From NCBI GenBank assembly GCA_021629085.1, contig JAJXRJ010000006.1, positions 1 to 64,000 on the forward strand: a stretch of DNA of 64,000 bases. Direction: 5' to 3'. Made by a program: the position numbers and the translations under genes. Within the stretch, counting starts at the first letter, position 1; the number at the start of each line of letters is the position of its first letter. The notes under the pieces were generated by a model. The model saw only the letters and a list, made by a program, of their open reading frames with translations. It did no database searches and was not told the origin of the DNA. Below are positions 33,078-41,681 of this stretch, in pieces. The stretch is from Oscillospiraceae bacterium. GTDB taxonomy: Bacteria; Bacillota; Clostridia; UMGS1810.

Positions 33078-34181
33078 TTAACGCTTGATTTGCCGCGGAA
33101 GCACCAAATAGAGGTATTGGTCCCCCTCTGAAGGAATCACCACGCAGGGCGATTTTTCATCGTTAAATTCCATCACCAGCTCGTCGTCTTCCACTGCTTT
33201 TATGGTGTCTAGTAAAAATTTGATACCCAGCCCGATTTCCAAATTGCCGCCTTCATGGAAAACGGCAAGCTCTTCGTGGAAATTCCCCATTTTAGAGTAG
33301 CAGTCCACATGCAGAGCGCCGCCTTCTACTTTTAAAATGACCGGCAGCCGCGTGTCGTCATAGTTGATGATAATCGCTGCACGTTCCACGGTTTGGGTGA
33401 ACATCCTTCTATCTACCTTCACACGGATGGGATTGTTTGCCGGAATAAAGTGCGAATAGCTGATGTATTCGCCGCCCATGACGGGAGTGATCATACAAAA
33501 ATTGTCAAATTCAAACATGGCATTGTTGCCCGAAAGCTTTATCACAACCGGCGTTTCATCGTCGTTTAACACTTTCATCACTTCGTTTAAAATACGGCCC
33601 TTTAAAATAAAGTCAAACTGCTCGCCGCAGCCCTTTATGGCATGGCGGCGGATGGCCAGGCGGAACCCGTCAATGGCCACCAGTTTGGCAGAGTCATTGT
33701 CAATTTCAAATTTCACGCCGGTTAAAATGGGCCGGCTTTCGTCTGCGGCAACGGCAAACACGGTGTCGCGCACAATCTGTTTGAACTCTACTGACGGCAT
33801 GGAGATTTCATGTTCGCCGTCAATGCGGTTTATTTCAGGATATTCTGACGCCGGCATGCCCATAATGTGAAATTTGTTGTTTTTGGTGTATATATAGGCT
33901 TCGTCTTTTTCGTTGACCTCAAAATGAATGACGCCCGCTTCTGATTTCCGCAAAATGTCAAATAAAATCCGCGCGTCCAGCACTGTTTCACCATGCTCTG
34001 AAATTTCTGCATCCATGTCACAGGCAATAGAAAGCTCTAAATTGGTGGACATTAGGCGCAAATTGTCATATGCGCAAAGCTTGATGCCCTTTAAAATCTC
34101 CATGCTGGAAGAGGGGGCAGTGGCTTTTGATACGTTGTTAACCGCGCTTAATAGTACATCTTTGTCACAGTGAAATTTCAT
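33078..34181 (-). CDS. dnaN: DNA polymerase III sliding clamp (beta subunit)
   Basis: This 367-aa clamp has three repeated domains, with MKFHCDKDVLLSAVNNVSKA at the start and the conserved C-terminal EGDQYLYLVLPRQI, near the peptide-binding pocket. Its start lies inside the last 17 nt of the PHP gene, so it is translationally coupled to that gene rather than to dnaA. The AGAAAGG ribosome site is within the PHP coding sequence. Confidence 0.97.
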   Translation of the reverse strand: MKFHCDKDVLLSAVNNVSKATAPSSSMEILKGIKLCAYDNLRLMSTNLELSIACDMDAEISEHGETVLDARILFDILRKSEAGVIHFEVNEKDEAYIYTKNNKFHIMGMPASEYPEINRIDGEHEISMPSVEFKQIVRDTVFAVAADESRPILTGVKFEIDNDSAKLVAIDGFRLAIRRHAIKGCGEQFDFILKGRILNEVMKVLNDDETPVVIKLSGNNAMFEFDNFCMITPVMGGEYISYSHFIPANNPIRVKVDRRMFTQTVERAAIIINYDDTRLPVILKVEGGALHVDCYSKMGNFHEELAVFHEGGNLEIGLGIKFLLDTIKAVEDDELVMEFNDEKSPCVVIPSEGDQYLYLVLPRQIKR

Positions 34182-35214
34182 AGGTTCCGTTTTCCTTTCT
34201 TAAAAGCCTGTAAACATTGGTGCAGGCCATTTTTCCTTCTTTTGTCATCACCATTACATAAAAACAGTTCATCGCGTGGAACTGTGTGGATAAATCAAAT
34301 GTGATTTCTGTTAAAATATCGTCCGTTTCGTTTTTGGAAAACGCCGTACGGGTATCCGTTAACACAAATACCCGGTTGACCGGCGAGCATTTGATGGTCA
34401 AAAGGCCATCCTCATAAAAAAGTTCGTGAAAAGTAGCGCCGGTGGACGCATAGGTTTTCTTTTGCTCCATGGCACGGATGATGCCGTCATAAGAAAATTC
34501 GTCCGCTGCAATCATGGTATAGCCGATGCCTTGCTCTTTTTCGCCGTGATTGTCGTCTGCCGCTACGCATACTAAATGCTTCCCTGCGCGCACCATCTGT
34601 TTCCATTCATAGGGGGCAAAGCCACAGTTTTGCATGGCCGAGCCGCTGTTGTAAATCTCCATGCCCCAAAGGCCTTCTAAACCAGTAAATTCGTTCAAAT
34701 CCTGCAGTGACCACTGTGGATGGTTGTAGCACACCAAAAATCCGGATTCATTTGCAAGCTTGATCACATGGTTTGCATATTCTAAGCTGTAGCTGCGGGT
34801 TTCAATGGGCGGTTTGTAGTTTAAGGAGTGCGGGTCGACACCTTGTTTCTTTAAATTGTTGCACAAATATGGGTCGTCGGGATTAAATGCGATATGACAG
34901 GTGTTGTTGGGGTCTTTTGCATATAAATTTAGGTGATAGGTTTTTAAATAGTTGTAAGTACGCTCCCTTGTTTTTTCCTCTGTGATGGAAAGCTCATACG
35001 ACGTGATTGCAATAAATTCATCATCTGTCAAATCATTGTGGCTAAGAAGGTATTCATGGTCGGTAAACGCAACCACATGATACCCTTTTTCTTTATAAGC
35101 CGCTTTTATTTCTTCAGGCGTAAACTTCCCGTCTGAAAACGTGGTGTGACAGTGTAGGTTTGCCTTGTAATAGGGTTTTTCGTTTGTAATTAAAACTTGC
35201 TTCACCGCATCCAT
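34165..35214 (-). CDS. PHP-domain metal-dependent phosphoesterase between dnaA and dnaN
   Basis: This 349-aa protein has PHP motifs: NLHCHTTFSDGK (about 19-30, metal ligands H-x-H and D), FTDHE (about 50-54) and a late LVCYNHPQWS. The rest contains a probable VCVAADDNHGE ligand loop and a C-terminal beta region. PHP domains hydrolyse phosphate esters or proofread DNA, as in PolC and PolX; this protein lacks polymerase parts. It sits where only non-coding DNA is usual and overlaps dnaN by 17 nt. Start may be ATG 35214, or GTG 35205 with better spacing from AAAGGGG. Confidence 0.85.
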   Translation of the reverse strand: MDAVKQVLITNEKPYYKANLHCHTTFSDGKFTPEEIKAAYKEKGYHVVAFTDHEYLLSHNDLTDDEFIAITSYELSITEEKTRERTYNYLKTYHLNLYAKDPNNTCHIAFNPDDPYLCNNLKKQGVDPHSLNYKPPIETRSYSLEYANHVIKLANESGFLVCYNHPQWSLQDLNEFTGLEGLWGMEIYNSGSAMQNCGFAPYEWKQMVRAGKHLVCVAADDNHGEKEQGIGYTMIAADEFSYDGIIRAMEQKKTYASTGATFHELFYEDGLLTIKCSPVNRVFVLTDTRTAFSKNETDDILTEITFDLSTQFHAMNCFYVMVMTKEGKMACTNVYRLLRKENGTYEISL

Positions 35215-35467
35215 CCCCTTTATTTAATAAATATATACATAATTTATTTTTCAGAAGCAGTTATAATAGCAGCTGTTGAAAACTTGGATAACCCATTGCA
35301 TCCCCTGCTATTTTGCTTTTTCTGGCTGTGGCTCATTTTTGTATAATTTGCGTTCACAATCCACAAAACCCACAAGAGGAGTATGTTGGGACCATTAAAA
35401 AAATTTTTCCACACAAAATACACAGGCTGGTTATCCAGGTATCCACAAAAAGCTTGTGGATAACAAA
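35215..35467. other. oriC, dnaA-downstream part
   Basis: This AT-rich spacer holds a perfect DnaA box on the minus strand (35455-35463, TGTGGATAA), one-mismatch boxes at 35439-35447 and 35405-35413, and weaker ones at 35431 and 35283. A strongly AT-rich block (35221-35260) could be the unwinding element. The same layout (dnaA-downstream boxes next to a DUE) is known in Bacillus. Confidence 0.8.
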
Positions 35468-36799
35468 TTACTGATGTTTGATATTTTTTACAATATCGTC
35501 CACTAAATTTTTAATGGTAATGTCAGATGCATAGTCATTTTCAATTTTACTGACGCCGTGCAGCACCGTGGTGTGGTCGCGCCCTCCCAAAACCTGTCCG
35601 ATTTTGGGGTAAGAAAGGTCAGTGAGCTCGCGGATGATATACATGGCAATTTGGCGGGGATAGGCAATCTCTTTGGTTTTGCGCGCACTTTTTAAGGAGT
35701 TTTCGCGTAAATTAAAATGTTTTTCCACCGCATCAATAATCCGTTCCGGCGTGATGACGTTGTTTTTAACCAAATTAAAATCTTTGAGCGCCTCTTCTGC
35801 CATAGCGACGCTCACCGGCTTTCCCTCCAGGCCGCGCATCACAATGAGCTTCTTGATTGCGCCTTCCAGTTCCCGGATATTGGAGGTAATTTTCCCCGCA
35901 ATAAATTTTAATACCTCGTCGTCCACTGTGAAATGAAATTGTTCCGCTTTTTGTTTCAAAATGGCAGCCCTGGTTTCAAAATCGGGTGGCTGGATGTCCA
36001 CAATCAGCCCGCTTTCGAACCGGGTGCGCAGCCGTCCTTCTAAGGTATGCAGCTCTTTGGGAGGCCGGTCGCTGGAAATGATAATCTGTTTGTTTGCCAG
36101 ATACAGCGTATTAAAGGTGTGGAAAAATTCCTCTTCACTGCTGGTTTTCCCCGCAATAAACTGGATATCATCAATCATCAAAACATCAATGGTGCGGTAT
36201 TTGTTGCGGAATTCCTCGTTTTTTTGCTCACGGATAGAGTTGATCAGCTCGTTGGTAAACTGCTCGCTGGAGACGTACATCACCTTTTTTTCGGGATAGA
36301 TGGAAAGCACCTGGTTGCCAATGGCATTCATCAGATGGGTTTTTCCCAGCCCCACGCCGCCGTAAATAAAAAACGGGTTGTAGAGGATGGACGGCGCTTC
36401 CGACACTGCCATAGCGGCCGCATGTGCAAATTTGTTGGAATTGCCGATTACATAAGTATCAAACGTGTATTGCGGATTTAAATAGGCGGTTTTGGGGGAT
36501 GTTTCTTTTTGCGGCATTTCTGAAAACAGCGGATCTGCCTGCGGCACTGTTTCCCCCTCTACCACTACGGTTAGGGAGATATCGCGCCCTAAAACCAGAT
36601 AGAGCGCATTTTTCACCAAGTCGCGGTATCGTTCTAACAGCATGGTTTTGTTAAACACGTACGGCACTTCCAGCACAATTTCATGTTCAGAAATAGAAAG
36701 AGGCCGGATGGTTTTAATCCAGGTATTAAATGCGACAGGCGGCAGTTCTTCTTCTAAAATTTGAATGGCCTCGGGCCAAACATGCAACAGGTCTTCCAT
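35468..36799 (-). CDS. dnaA: Replication initiator DnaA
   Basis: This AAA+ initiator (443 aa) has N-terminal domain I (MEDLLHVWPEAIQIL), a short linker, Walker A GGVGLGKT (147-154), Walker B VLMIDDIQF, and domain IV with the box-reading GGRDHTTVLHG signature. ATG 36799 is preferred to upstream ATGs because it aligns with known N-termini (MENILDLW in Bacillus) and has GGAG 7 nt before it. DnaA boxes flank the gene on both sides. Confidence 0.97.
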   Translation of the reverse strand: MEDLLHVWPEAIQILEEELPPVAFNTWIKTIRPLSISEHEIVLEVPYVFNKTMLLERYRDLVKNALYLVLGRDISLTVVVEGETVPQADPLFSEMPQKETSPKTAYLNPQYTFDTYVIGNSNKFAHAAAMAVSEAPSILYNPFFIYGGVGLGKTHLMNAIGNQVLSIYPEKKVMYVSSEQFTNELINSIREQKNEEFRNKYRTIDVLMIDDIQFIAGKTSSEEEFFHTFNTLYLANKQIIISSDRPPKELHTLEGRLRTRFESGLIVDIQPPDFETRAAILKQKAEQFHFTVDDEVLKFIAGKITSNIRELEGAIKKLIVMRGLEGKPVSVAMAEEALKDFNLVKNNVITPERIIDAVEKHFNLRENSLKSARKTKEIAYPRQIAMYIIRELTDLSYPKIGQVLGGRDHTTVLHGVSKIENDYASDITIKNLVDDIVKNIKHQ

Positions 36800-37029
36800 G
36801 GTTTTCTCCATTCTTGCATTGTAATGAACCAAAAATTACACAAATCATAGATAAAATTCGGTTTTTTATCAGGTTATCCACAAAGTTATCCACTAAAACA
36901 GTACTTTTTGTGGATAATTTGTTAAGCGATTATAGAAATTTATACAGATATATCATAACAGATTTTCACATTTTTTTCAAGCGTTCCCACAAAAAAACTG
37001 CAATTTTATATGCAAACGGCAAAAAAACG
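36800..37029. other. oriC, dnaA-upstream part
   Basis: Perfect DnaA boxes lie at 36874-36882 (plus) and 36909-36917 (minus), with a one-mismatch box at 36886-36894 between them. An AT-rich block follows (about 36920-36990). The dnaA promoter must lie here, but no single -35/-10 pair stands out; DnaA autoregulation is likely by analogy. Confidence 0.8.
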
Positions 37030-37059
37030 TTGACAAACCCCCAATATATACAGTATAGT
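37030..37059 (+). promoter_or_regulatory. tRNA-Arg promoter
   Basis: TTGACA (37030-37035), 18 nt and TATAGT (37054-37059), 30 nt before the tRNA. Confidence 0.75.
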
Positions 37060-37089
37060 ATACGGTGTTAGGAAATTTGGAATCTATTT

Positions 37090-37166
37090 GCGCCCATAGC
37101 TCAGCAGGATAGAGCGACCGCCTCCTAAGCGGTAGGCCGGAGGTTCGAATCCTCTTGGGCGCGCCA
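37090..37166 (+). tRNA. tRNA-Arg (anticodon CCT)
   Basis: The cloverleaf is clear: acceptor GCGCCCA with TGGGCGC, D-arm AGCTCAGCAGGATAGAGC, anticodon stem CCGC/GCGG around CTCCTAA (anticodon CCT, reading AGG), T-arm GGAGGTTCGAATCCTC, discriminator G and encoded CCA. Length is 77 nt. Confidence 0.95.
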
Positions 37167-37364
37167 GTCGAGTGCCTCGACGCGCAAGTCGCGTTCGGGG
37201 TTTTTGCTTTATTACGGCTTTGCGCTCGCGTTTAAGGCGGGTATCTTTTTGCGAGTTATGCGTATTCAGCGCAGGGACACCTGTTTCTCGTAAATTTGTA
37301 TGATAAATGCGATTCCAACAAGAAAGACAATATTTTTTCATTAATTTCTCCTACTTTTTATTTA

Positions 37365-37383
37365 TGACATCTAGCAAATGTCA
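37365..37383. promoter_or_regulatory. Operator-like inverted repeat 1 of the XRE gene
   Basis: TGACAT, 7 nt, ATGTCA. It lies upstream of the TATAAT -10 at 37404-37409 and covers the likely -35. A second repeat of the same design lies 53 bp downstream (centre to centre). Confidence 0.7.
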
Positions 37384-37417
37384 TTTTTGTTCTTATTTTA
37401 ACATATAATAGCTCTAA

Positions 37418-37436
37418 TGACAAGCATAAAATGTCA
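37418..37436. promoter_or_regulatory. Operator-like inverted repeat 2 of the XRE gene
   Basis: TGACAA, 7 nt, ATGTCA: one base from a perfect inverted repeat, with the same half-site and spacing as repeat 1. It lies just after the expected transcript start and touches the AAGGAG ribosome site. Confidence 0.7.
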
Positions 37437-37447
37437 AGGAGTTCTCC

Positions 37448-37696
37448 ATGTATAAAAATAGAAATCAGGATGGAACGTGCAACCTTTGCGGAAAAAAGAT
37501 TACTGCGCTCAGAAAATCAATGAATCCAAAGGTTTCGCAAAATAAATTAGCGAAAAAATTACAACTAATTGGAATTGATTTAGATAAAAATGCAATTCAA
37601 AGAATTGAAAGTGGAAAACGATTTGTGACAGATATTGAGTTAAATGCATTTGCAAAAATATTTTGTGTCACAGTAGATGCGTTATTAAAAGAATGA
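37448..37696 (+). CDS. Small XRE-family regulator with N-terminal CxxC
   Basis: This 82-aa protein is mostly a helix-turn-helix domain (about 18-80): ITALRKSMNPKVSQNKLAKKLQ, IQRIESGKRFVTD and LNAFAKIFCVTVDALL. An N-terminal C11-x2-C14 (CNLCGKK) is unusual for such a short XRE protein and may bind metal or sense redox. The gene is more AT-rich than its neighbours and lies beside a tRNA, which hints at acquisition. AAGGAG precedes ATG 37448. Two inverted repeats around its promoter suggest autoregulation. Confidence 0.85.
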   Translation: MYKNRNQDGTCNLCGKKITALRKSMNPKVSQNKLAKKLQLIGIDLDKNAIQRIESGKRFVTDIELNAFAKIFCVTVDALLKE

Positions 37697-37697
37697 G

Positions 37698-37723
37698 ACG
37701 GCGCTTTTTAAGCGCCGTTTTTT
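37698..37723 (+). terminator. Terminator of the XRE gene
   Basis: ACGGCGCT pairs with AGCGCCGT around a short loop, followed by a T-run, right after the stop codon. Confidence 0.88.
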
Positions 37724-37853
37724 ATGTTTATGATATATTTTGTAAAACGAAGGAAATTTGAAAAAAGGTGTGTTCCATTTTCCCGGATAAAACTGCCAAA
37801 GCTATAGATCAGCCCCTTTCTAAAGCCGCAAACGCCTGGTGTAAACATTGCTA

Positions 37854-37883
37854 TTTACAAATTGCCCCAGGATGTGGTATACT
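37854..37883 (+). promoter_or_regulatory. eda promoter
   Basis: TTTACA (37854-37859), 18 nt and TATACT (37878-37883), about 50 nt before eda. Confidence 0.7.
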
Positions 37884-37931
37884 ATATAAAATTTGTTATT
37901 TTGTAAATTGTTTGGAAAGGAAGTAAGAGAT

Positions 37932-38579
37932 ATGGACAAACACACAGTGATTTCTAAAATTAAAGACGCGGGAATTGTTGCCGTGGTGCGGGCAGAAAAC
38001 GGCGAATCGGCGCGTAAAATATCGGATGCATGCTTAGAGGGCGGCGTGCCGGCGGTGGAAATGACCTTTACCGTGCCGGGCGCGCACAAGGTGATTGAAG
38101 AGCTTGCAAGGGTGTATCAAAACGGCGAGATGATTCTTGGCGCGGGCACGGTTTTGGATGCGGAAACGGCGCGGATTGCCATTTTGTCCGGTGCGCAGTA
38201 CATTGTAAGCCCCTATTACGACGAGGCCACCGTGCGGCTGTGTAACCGCTATGCCGTTCCCTGCATGCCGGGCGTCATGACCATTGCAGACGTTGTAAAG
38301 GCGCTGGAAATGGGTGTGGACATCATCAAACTGTTCCCGGGCGACGCATTTGGCCCCGGCATGGTCAAAGCCATCAAAGGCCCTATCCCGCAGGCAAACA
38401 TCATGCCCACCGGCGGCGTGGATGTCAACAATGTTGCACAGTGGATTAAAGCCGGCGTAGTGGCAGTCGGCGCGGGCGGCGCGCTCACAGCGGGCGCAAA
38501 AACCGGCGATTACGGATTAATTACTGAAACTGCCAAAAAATTTGTAGAAAACATTAAAAACGCGCGGGCAAAAAAATAA
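37932..38579 (+). CDS. eda: KDPG/KHG aldolase Eda
   Basis: This class I aldolase (215 aa) splits 2-keto-3-deoxy-6-phosphogluconate into pyruvate and glyceraldehyde 3-phosphate. It shows IVAVVRAENGESA, GGVPAVEMTFTVPGA (the Glu base region), LGAGTVLDAETA, the Schiff-base Lys in IIKLFPGDAFGPGMVKAIKGP, and MPTGGVD. ATG 37932 has GGAAAGGAAG upstream. A KDG kinase that makes its substrate lies at 51.0 kb; together they fit uronate or pectin use. Confidence 0.93.
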   Translation: MDKHTVISKIKDAGIVAVVRAENGESARKISDACLEGGVPAVEMTFTVPGAHKVIEELARVYQNGEMILGAGTVLDAETARIAILSGAQYIVSPYYDEATVRLCNRYAVPCMPGVMTIADVVKALEMGVDIIKLFPGDAFGPGMVKAIKGPIPQANIMPTGGVDVNNVAQWIKAGVVAVGAGGALTAGAKTGDYGLITETAKKFVENIKNARAKK

Positions 38580-38644
38580 GCATTCCGGGTTTTTTATAAA
38601 ATACGGTTGATTTCAGGAAAGCATGTGGGAAAGGGAAGAATACT

Positions 38645-39730
38645 ATGGCAAAAGAAGAACGGAAAATTGCGTCGGATAAAGTTGCCTCAGCAGCCAGGGA
38701 CGGCAAGGAAGCGGCCATTTCTGAGGCGCTGCGGCAAATTGAAAAAACGTTTGGCCAGGGCTCTGTGATGCGGCTGGGCGATGCGCCCATGCGGGAAGTG
38801 GATGTGGTGCCCACCGGCGCGCTGAGCTTGGATGCGGCGCTGGGCATTGGCGGAATCCCCCGCGGGCGCGTGACAGAAATCTATGGGCCGGAGTCGTCTG
38901 GTAAAACCACTGTGTCGCTGCACATCATTGCAGAGGCGCAAAAGCTGGGCGGCGAAGTGGCGTTTATTGACGCGGAGCACGCGCTGGATCCGCACTATGC
39001 CAAAAAACTGGGAGTGGATGTAGACCGGCTGATTGTGTCCCAGCCCGACGCGGGCGAGGACGCGCTCGAAATCACCGAGGCGCTTGCGCGCAGCAACGCG
39101 TTTGACGTCATTGTCATTGACTCGGTGGCGGCATTGGTGCCGCGTGCCGAAATTGCGGGCGTGATGGGCGATTCGCATGTGGGATTGCACGCGCGGCTCA
39201 TGAGCCAGGCGCTGCGCAAGCTCACGGGTGTGATCAACAAGAGCAATACCGCCGTCATTTTTATCAACCAAATCCGTGAAAAAGTGGGCGTCATCTATGG
39301 AAATCCAGAGGTGACCACCGGCGGCCGCGCGCTCAAATTCTATTCTTCCATCCGGATTGAAGTGCGCCGCGGCGAGCCCATCAAGGACGGCACGTCCATC
39401 ATTGGCAACCGGACGCGGGTGAAAGTGGTAAAAAATAAAATGGCACCGCCCTTTAAGGATGCGGAGTTTGACATCATGTACGGCGAGGGCATTTCCAAAG
39501 AGGGCTGTGTGCTGGACATGGCAGTGGAATATGACATCATCCAAAAGAGCGGCTCGTGGTTTTCCTACAATGGCAACCGGCTGGGCCAGGGCCGCGATAA
39601 GGTAAAGGAATATATGAAGGAGCATCCGGACTTTTTAGAAGAAGTGACGAAAAAAGTGCGCGACTATCATCGGGAGAAAACCGAACCGGCCGGGGAAGGA
39701 ATGCCAGATGCGCCGGGTGCGGCGGAATAA
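38645..39730 (+). CDS. recA: Recombinase RecA
   Basis: This 361-aa strand-exchange ATPase has Walker A GPESSGKT (81-88), VIVIDSVAALVPRAEI (Walker B), loop 1 around MGDSHVGLHARLMSQALRKL, and FINQIREKVGVIYGNPEVTTGGRALKFYSS (loop 2). I saw no LexA-type operator (GAAC-N4-GTTC) in the 65 nt upstream. recX follows after 3 nt. Confidence 0.97.
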   Translation: MAKEERKIASDKVASAARDGKEAAISEALRQIEKTFGQGSVMRLGDAPMREVDVVPTGALSLDAALGIGGIPRGRVTEIYGPESSGKTTVSLHIIAEAQKLGGEVAFIDAEHALDPHYAKKLGVDVDRLIVSQPDAGEDALEITEALARSNAFDVIVIDSVAALVPRAEIAGVMGDSHVGLHARLMSQALRKLTGVINKSNTAVIFINQIREKVGVIYGNPEVTTGGRALKFYSSIRIEVRRGEPIKDGTSIIGNRTRVKVVKNKMAPPFKDAEFDIMYGEGISKEGCVLDMAVEYDIIQKSGSWFSYNGNRLGQGRDKVKEYMKEHPDFLEEVTKKVRDYHREKTEPAGEGMPDAPGAAE

Positions 39731-39733
39731 TCC

Positions 39734-40357
39734 ATGAAGGTGACAGACATCCGCGCACAGGCGCACCATCACGACCGCGTTTCGGTGTATCTTGACAAAA
39801 AATATGCCTTTTCACTGGAAATGACCGATGCGCTGCAATTTGGATTAAAAATTGGCATGGAGTTAACAGAAGAAGACGTGGCGCGCATGCAGGAGCAAGG
39901 CGATTTTGGGAAAGCGCGTGCGGCGGCGTTGGAGGTAATTGCAAGAAAAGCGGTCACCAAGAAGTGCCTTTGTGATATGCTCAAAAAACGCGGCTACAAT
40001 GCGGATATTGTGGATGCGGTAACATCCGATCTTTTTTTGTTAGGCTATCTTGACGATGCGGCCTTTGCCATTCGCTACGCCCAGGATGCGGCGGAAATCA
40101 AGCGGCACGGGCCGCTTCGGATTGCTCAGGATTTGCAAAAAAAAGGCGTGCAGAAAGCCGATATTGATGCGGCCATTGCCGCTATTGACTTTGAAAACAA
40201 CGGGGAAATCCAGGCGCTTTTAACCCAAAAATTTCGGGGCGCGGATTTTCACGATCAAAAAATGAGGCAAAAGGCCTTTCGGTTCCTGGCGTATCGGGGA
40301 TACACGCCGGGCCAGATTTATGCGGCCTTGGGGGGATACAGGGATTGTGAAGAATAA
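39734..40357 (+). CDS. recX: Regulatory protein RecX
   Basis: This 207-aa all-helical protein limits RecA filaments. It has the tandem three-helix RecX repeats: ALEVIARKAVTKKCLCDMLKKRGYN, LGYLDDAAFAIRYAQD, RHGPLRIAQDLQKKGV and FRFLAYRGYTPGQIYAAL. The N-terminal extension is about 50 aa. It is coupled to recA and overlaps rimO by 11 nt. Confidence 0.93.
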   Translation: MKVTDIRAQAHHHDRVSVYLDKKYAFSLEMTDALQFGLKIGMELTEEDVARMQEQGDFGKARAAALEVIARKAVTKKCLCDMLKKRGYNADIVDAVTSDLFLLGYLDDAAFAIRYAQDAAEIKRHGPLRIAQDLQKKGVQKADIDAAIAAIDFENNGEIQALLTQKFRGADFHDQKMRQKAFRFLAYRGYTPGQIYAALGGYRDCEE

Positions 40358-41681
40358 AGTTGGGTTCGTGTCGCTTGGATGCGCGAAAAATTTGACCGAT
40401 ACCGAAACCATGCTGGCAATTTTGGAAAAGGCGGGCTGGGCCATTACGCAAGACCCGGCGGATGCGGATGCCATTGTGGTAAACACCTGCGCGTTTATTG
40501 ATTCTGCCAAGGAGGAATCGATAAACGCGGTTTTGGATATGGCACAGTATAAAAAGCAGAAATTAAACTATTTGATTGTAGCAGGCTGCCTTTCCCAGCG
40601 CTACAAAGAACAGGTGTTGGAGGAATTCCCCGAGGCGGACGCGGTGGTTGGCGTAAACGACTACGGCGAAATTGCGCGGGTGCTGGAGGAACTAAAAAGC
40701 GGGAACCGCCCGGTTTTGGTGCGGGACTGCGATGCGCACGAAACAAGGAACCTTCCGCGGAAACTGACCACGCCAAGCCACTATGCGTATTTAAAAATTG
40801 CGGACGGGTGCGACAACCACTGTACCTACTGCATCATTCCCAAGCTGCGCGGGCGTTATGAAAGCCGGCGGGAGGACGATATTGTAAAAGAAGCTGAACA
40901 GATGGCCAAACAGGGCGTAAAAGAGCTCATTTTGGTGGCGCAGGATACGGCGTATTACGGCCGCGACGGCGATGGGGATTTGCCCAGGCTGCTTAGGCGG
41001 CTGAGCGAAATTCCCGGCATTGCGTGGATCCGCATGCAGTATTGTTATCCCGAACACATCTCGGATGCGCTTATTTTGGAGATGGCACAAAACAAAAAGA
41101 TTGTGCCCTATCTTGACATGCCCATCCAGCATGTGAGCGACAGCGTACTAAAGCGCATGGGGCGCAAAAGCCGGAAAGCCGAGCTTTTGGCACTTATAAA
41201 AGCTTTGCGCGAAAAAGTCCCGGGCATTGTGCTGCGCACCTCGCTCATTGTGGGGTTCCCCGGCGAAACGGAGGCGGAATTTTTAGAACTTGTCGATTTT
41301 TTGCGTACGGTTTCGCTTGACAAAGTGGGCGTTTTCCCCTATTCTAGAGAAGAAGGCACTGCGGCATATGCTATGGACGGCCAGGTGGCAGAGACGGTCA
41401 AGAAACAGCGGTATGAAACGCTGATGGCGGTGCAAAAAGAAGTGTCGCAGAAGATCAACCAAAAAAAAATCGGTACCCTGATGCCCGTTATCATTGAGGG
41501 CTACGATTGGGAAAACCTGTGCTATGTGGGCCGGACCTACGGCGATACGCCCGAAGTGGACGGTGCGGCCTACGTTTACAGCGCCAGCGAATTGGAGATC
41601 GGCGGCATTGTGTCCATGCGCGTGCTGGAGGCTGGCGACTATGACGTAACAGGAGAGGTGCAAGATGAATCTTCCAAATAA
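40347..41681 (+). CDS. rimO: Ribosomal protein S12 methylthiotransferase RimO
   Basis: This radical-SAM enzyme (444 aa) methylthiolates an Asp of ribosomal protein S12. The N-terminal MTTase domain has three cluster Cys (GCAKN, NTCAF, AGCLSQ), the SAM cluster motif is CDNHCTYC, and a TRAM domain ends the protein. GTG 40347 is preferred to ATG 40320 because it yields the usual KVGFVSLGCAKN opening. It overlaps recX and pgsA. Confidence 0.93.
   Translation: MKNKVGFVSLGCAKNLTDTETMLAILEKAGWAITQDPADADAIVVNTCAFIDSAKEESINAVLDMAQYKKQKLNYLIVAGCLSQRYKEQVLEEFPEADAVVGVNDYGEIARVLEELKSGNRPVLVRDCDAHETRNLPRKLTTPSHYAYLKIADGCDNHCTYCIIPKLRGRYESRREDDIVKEAEQMAKQGVKELILVAQDTAYYGRDGDGDLPRLLRRLSEIPGIAWIRMQYCYPEHISDALILEMAQNKKIVPYLDMPIQHVSDSVLKRMGRKSRKAELLALIKALREKVPGIVLRTSLIVGFPGETEAEFLELVDFLRTVSLDKVGVFPYSREEGTAAYAMDGQVAETVKKQRYETLMAVQKEVSQKINQKKIGTLMPVIIEGYDWENLCYVGRTYGDTPEVDGAAYVYSASELEIGGIVSMRVLEAGDYDVTGEVQDESSK

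Noticed and set aside
37084..37341. 85-aa minus-strand frame covering tRNA-Arg
   Set aside because: Its C-terminal half (RGFEPPAYRLGGGRS type) is the well-known false peptide read from the antisense of a tRNA gene. Only the N-terminal part is discussed as a possible remnant.
38580..38644. LexA/SOS box upstream of recA
   Set aside because: No GAAC-N4-GTTC pattern is visible; recA control cannot be assigned.
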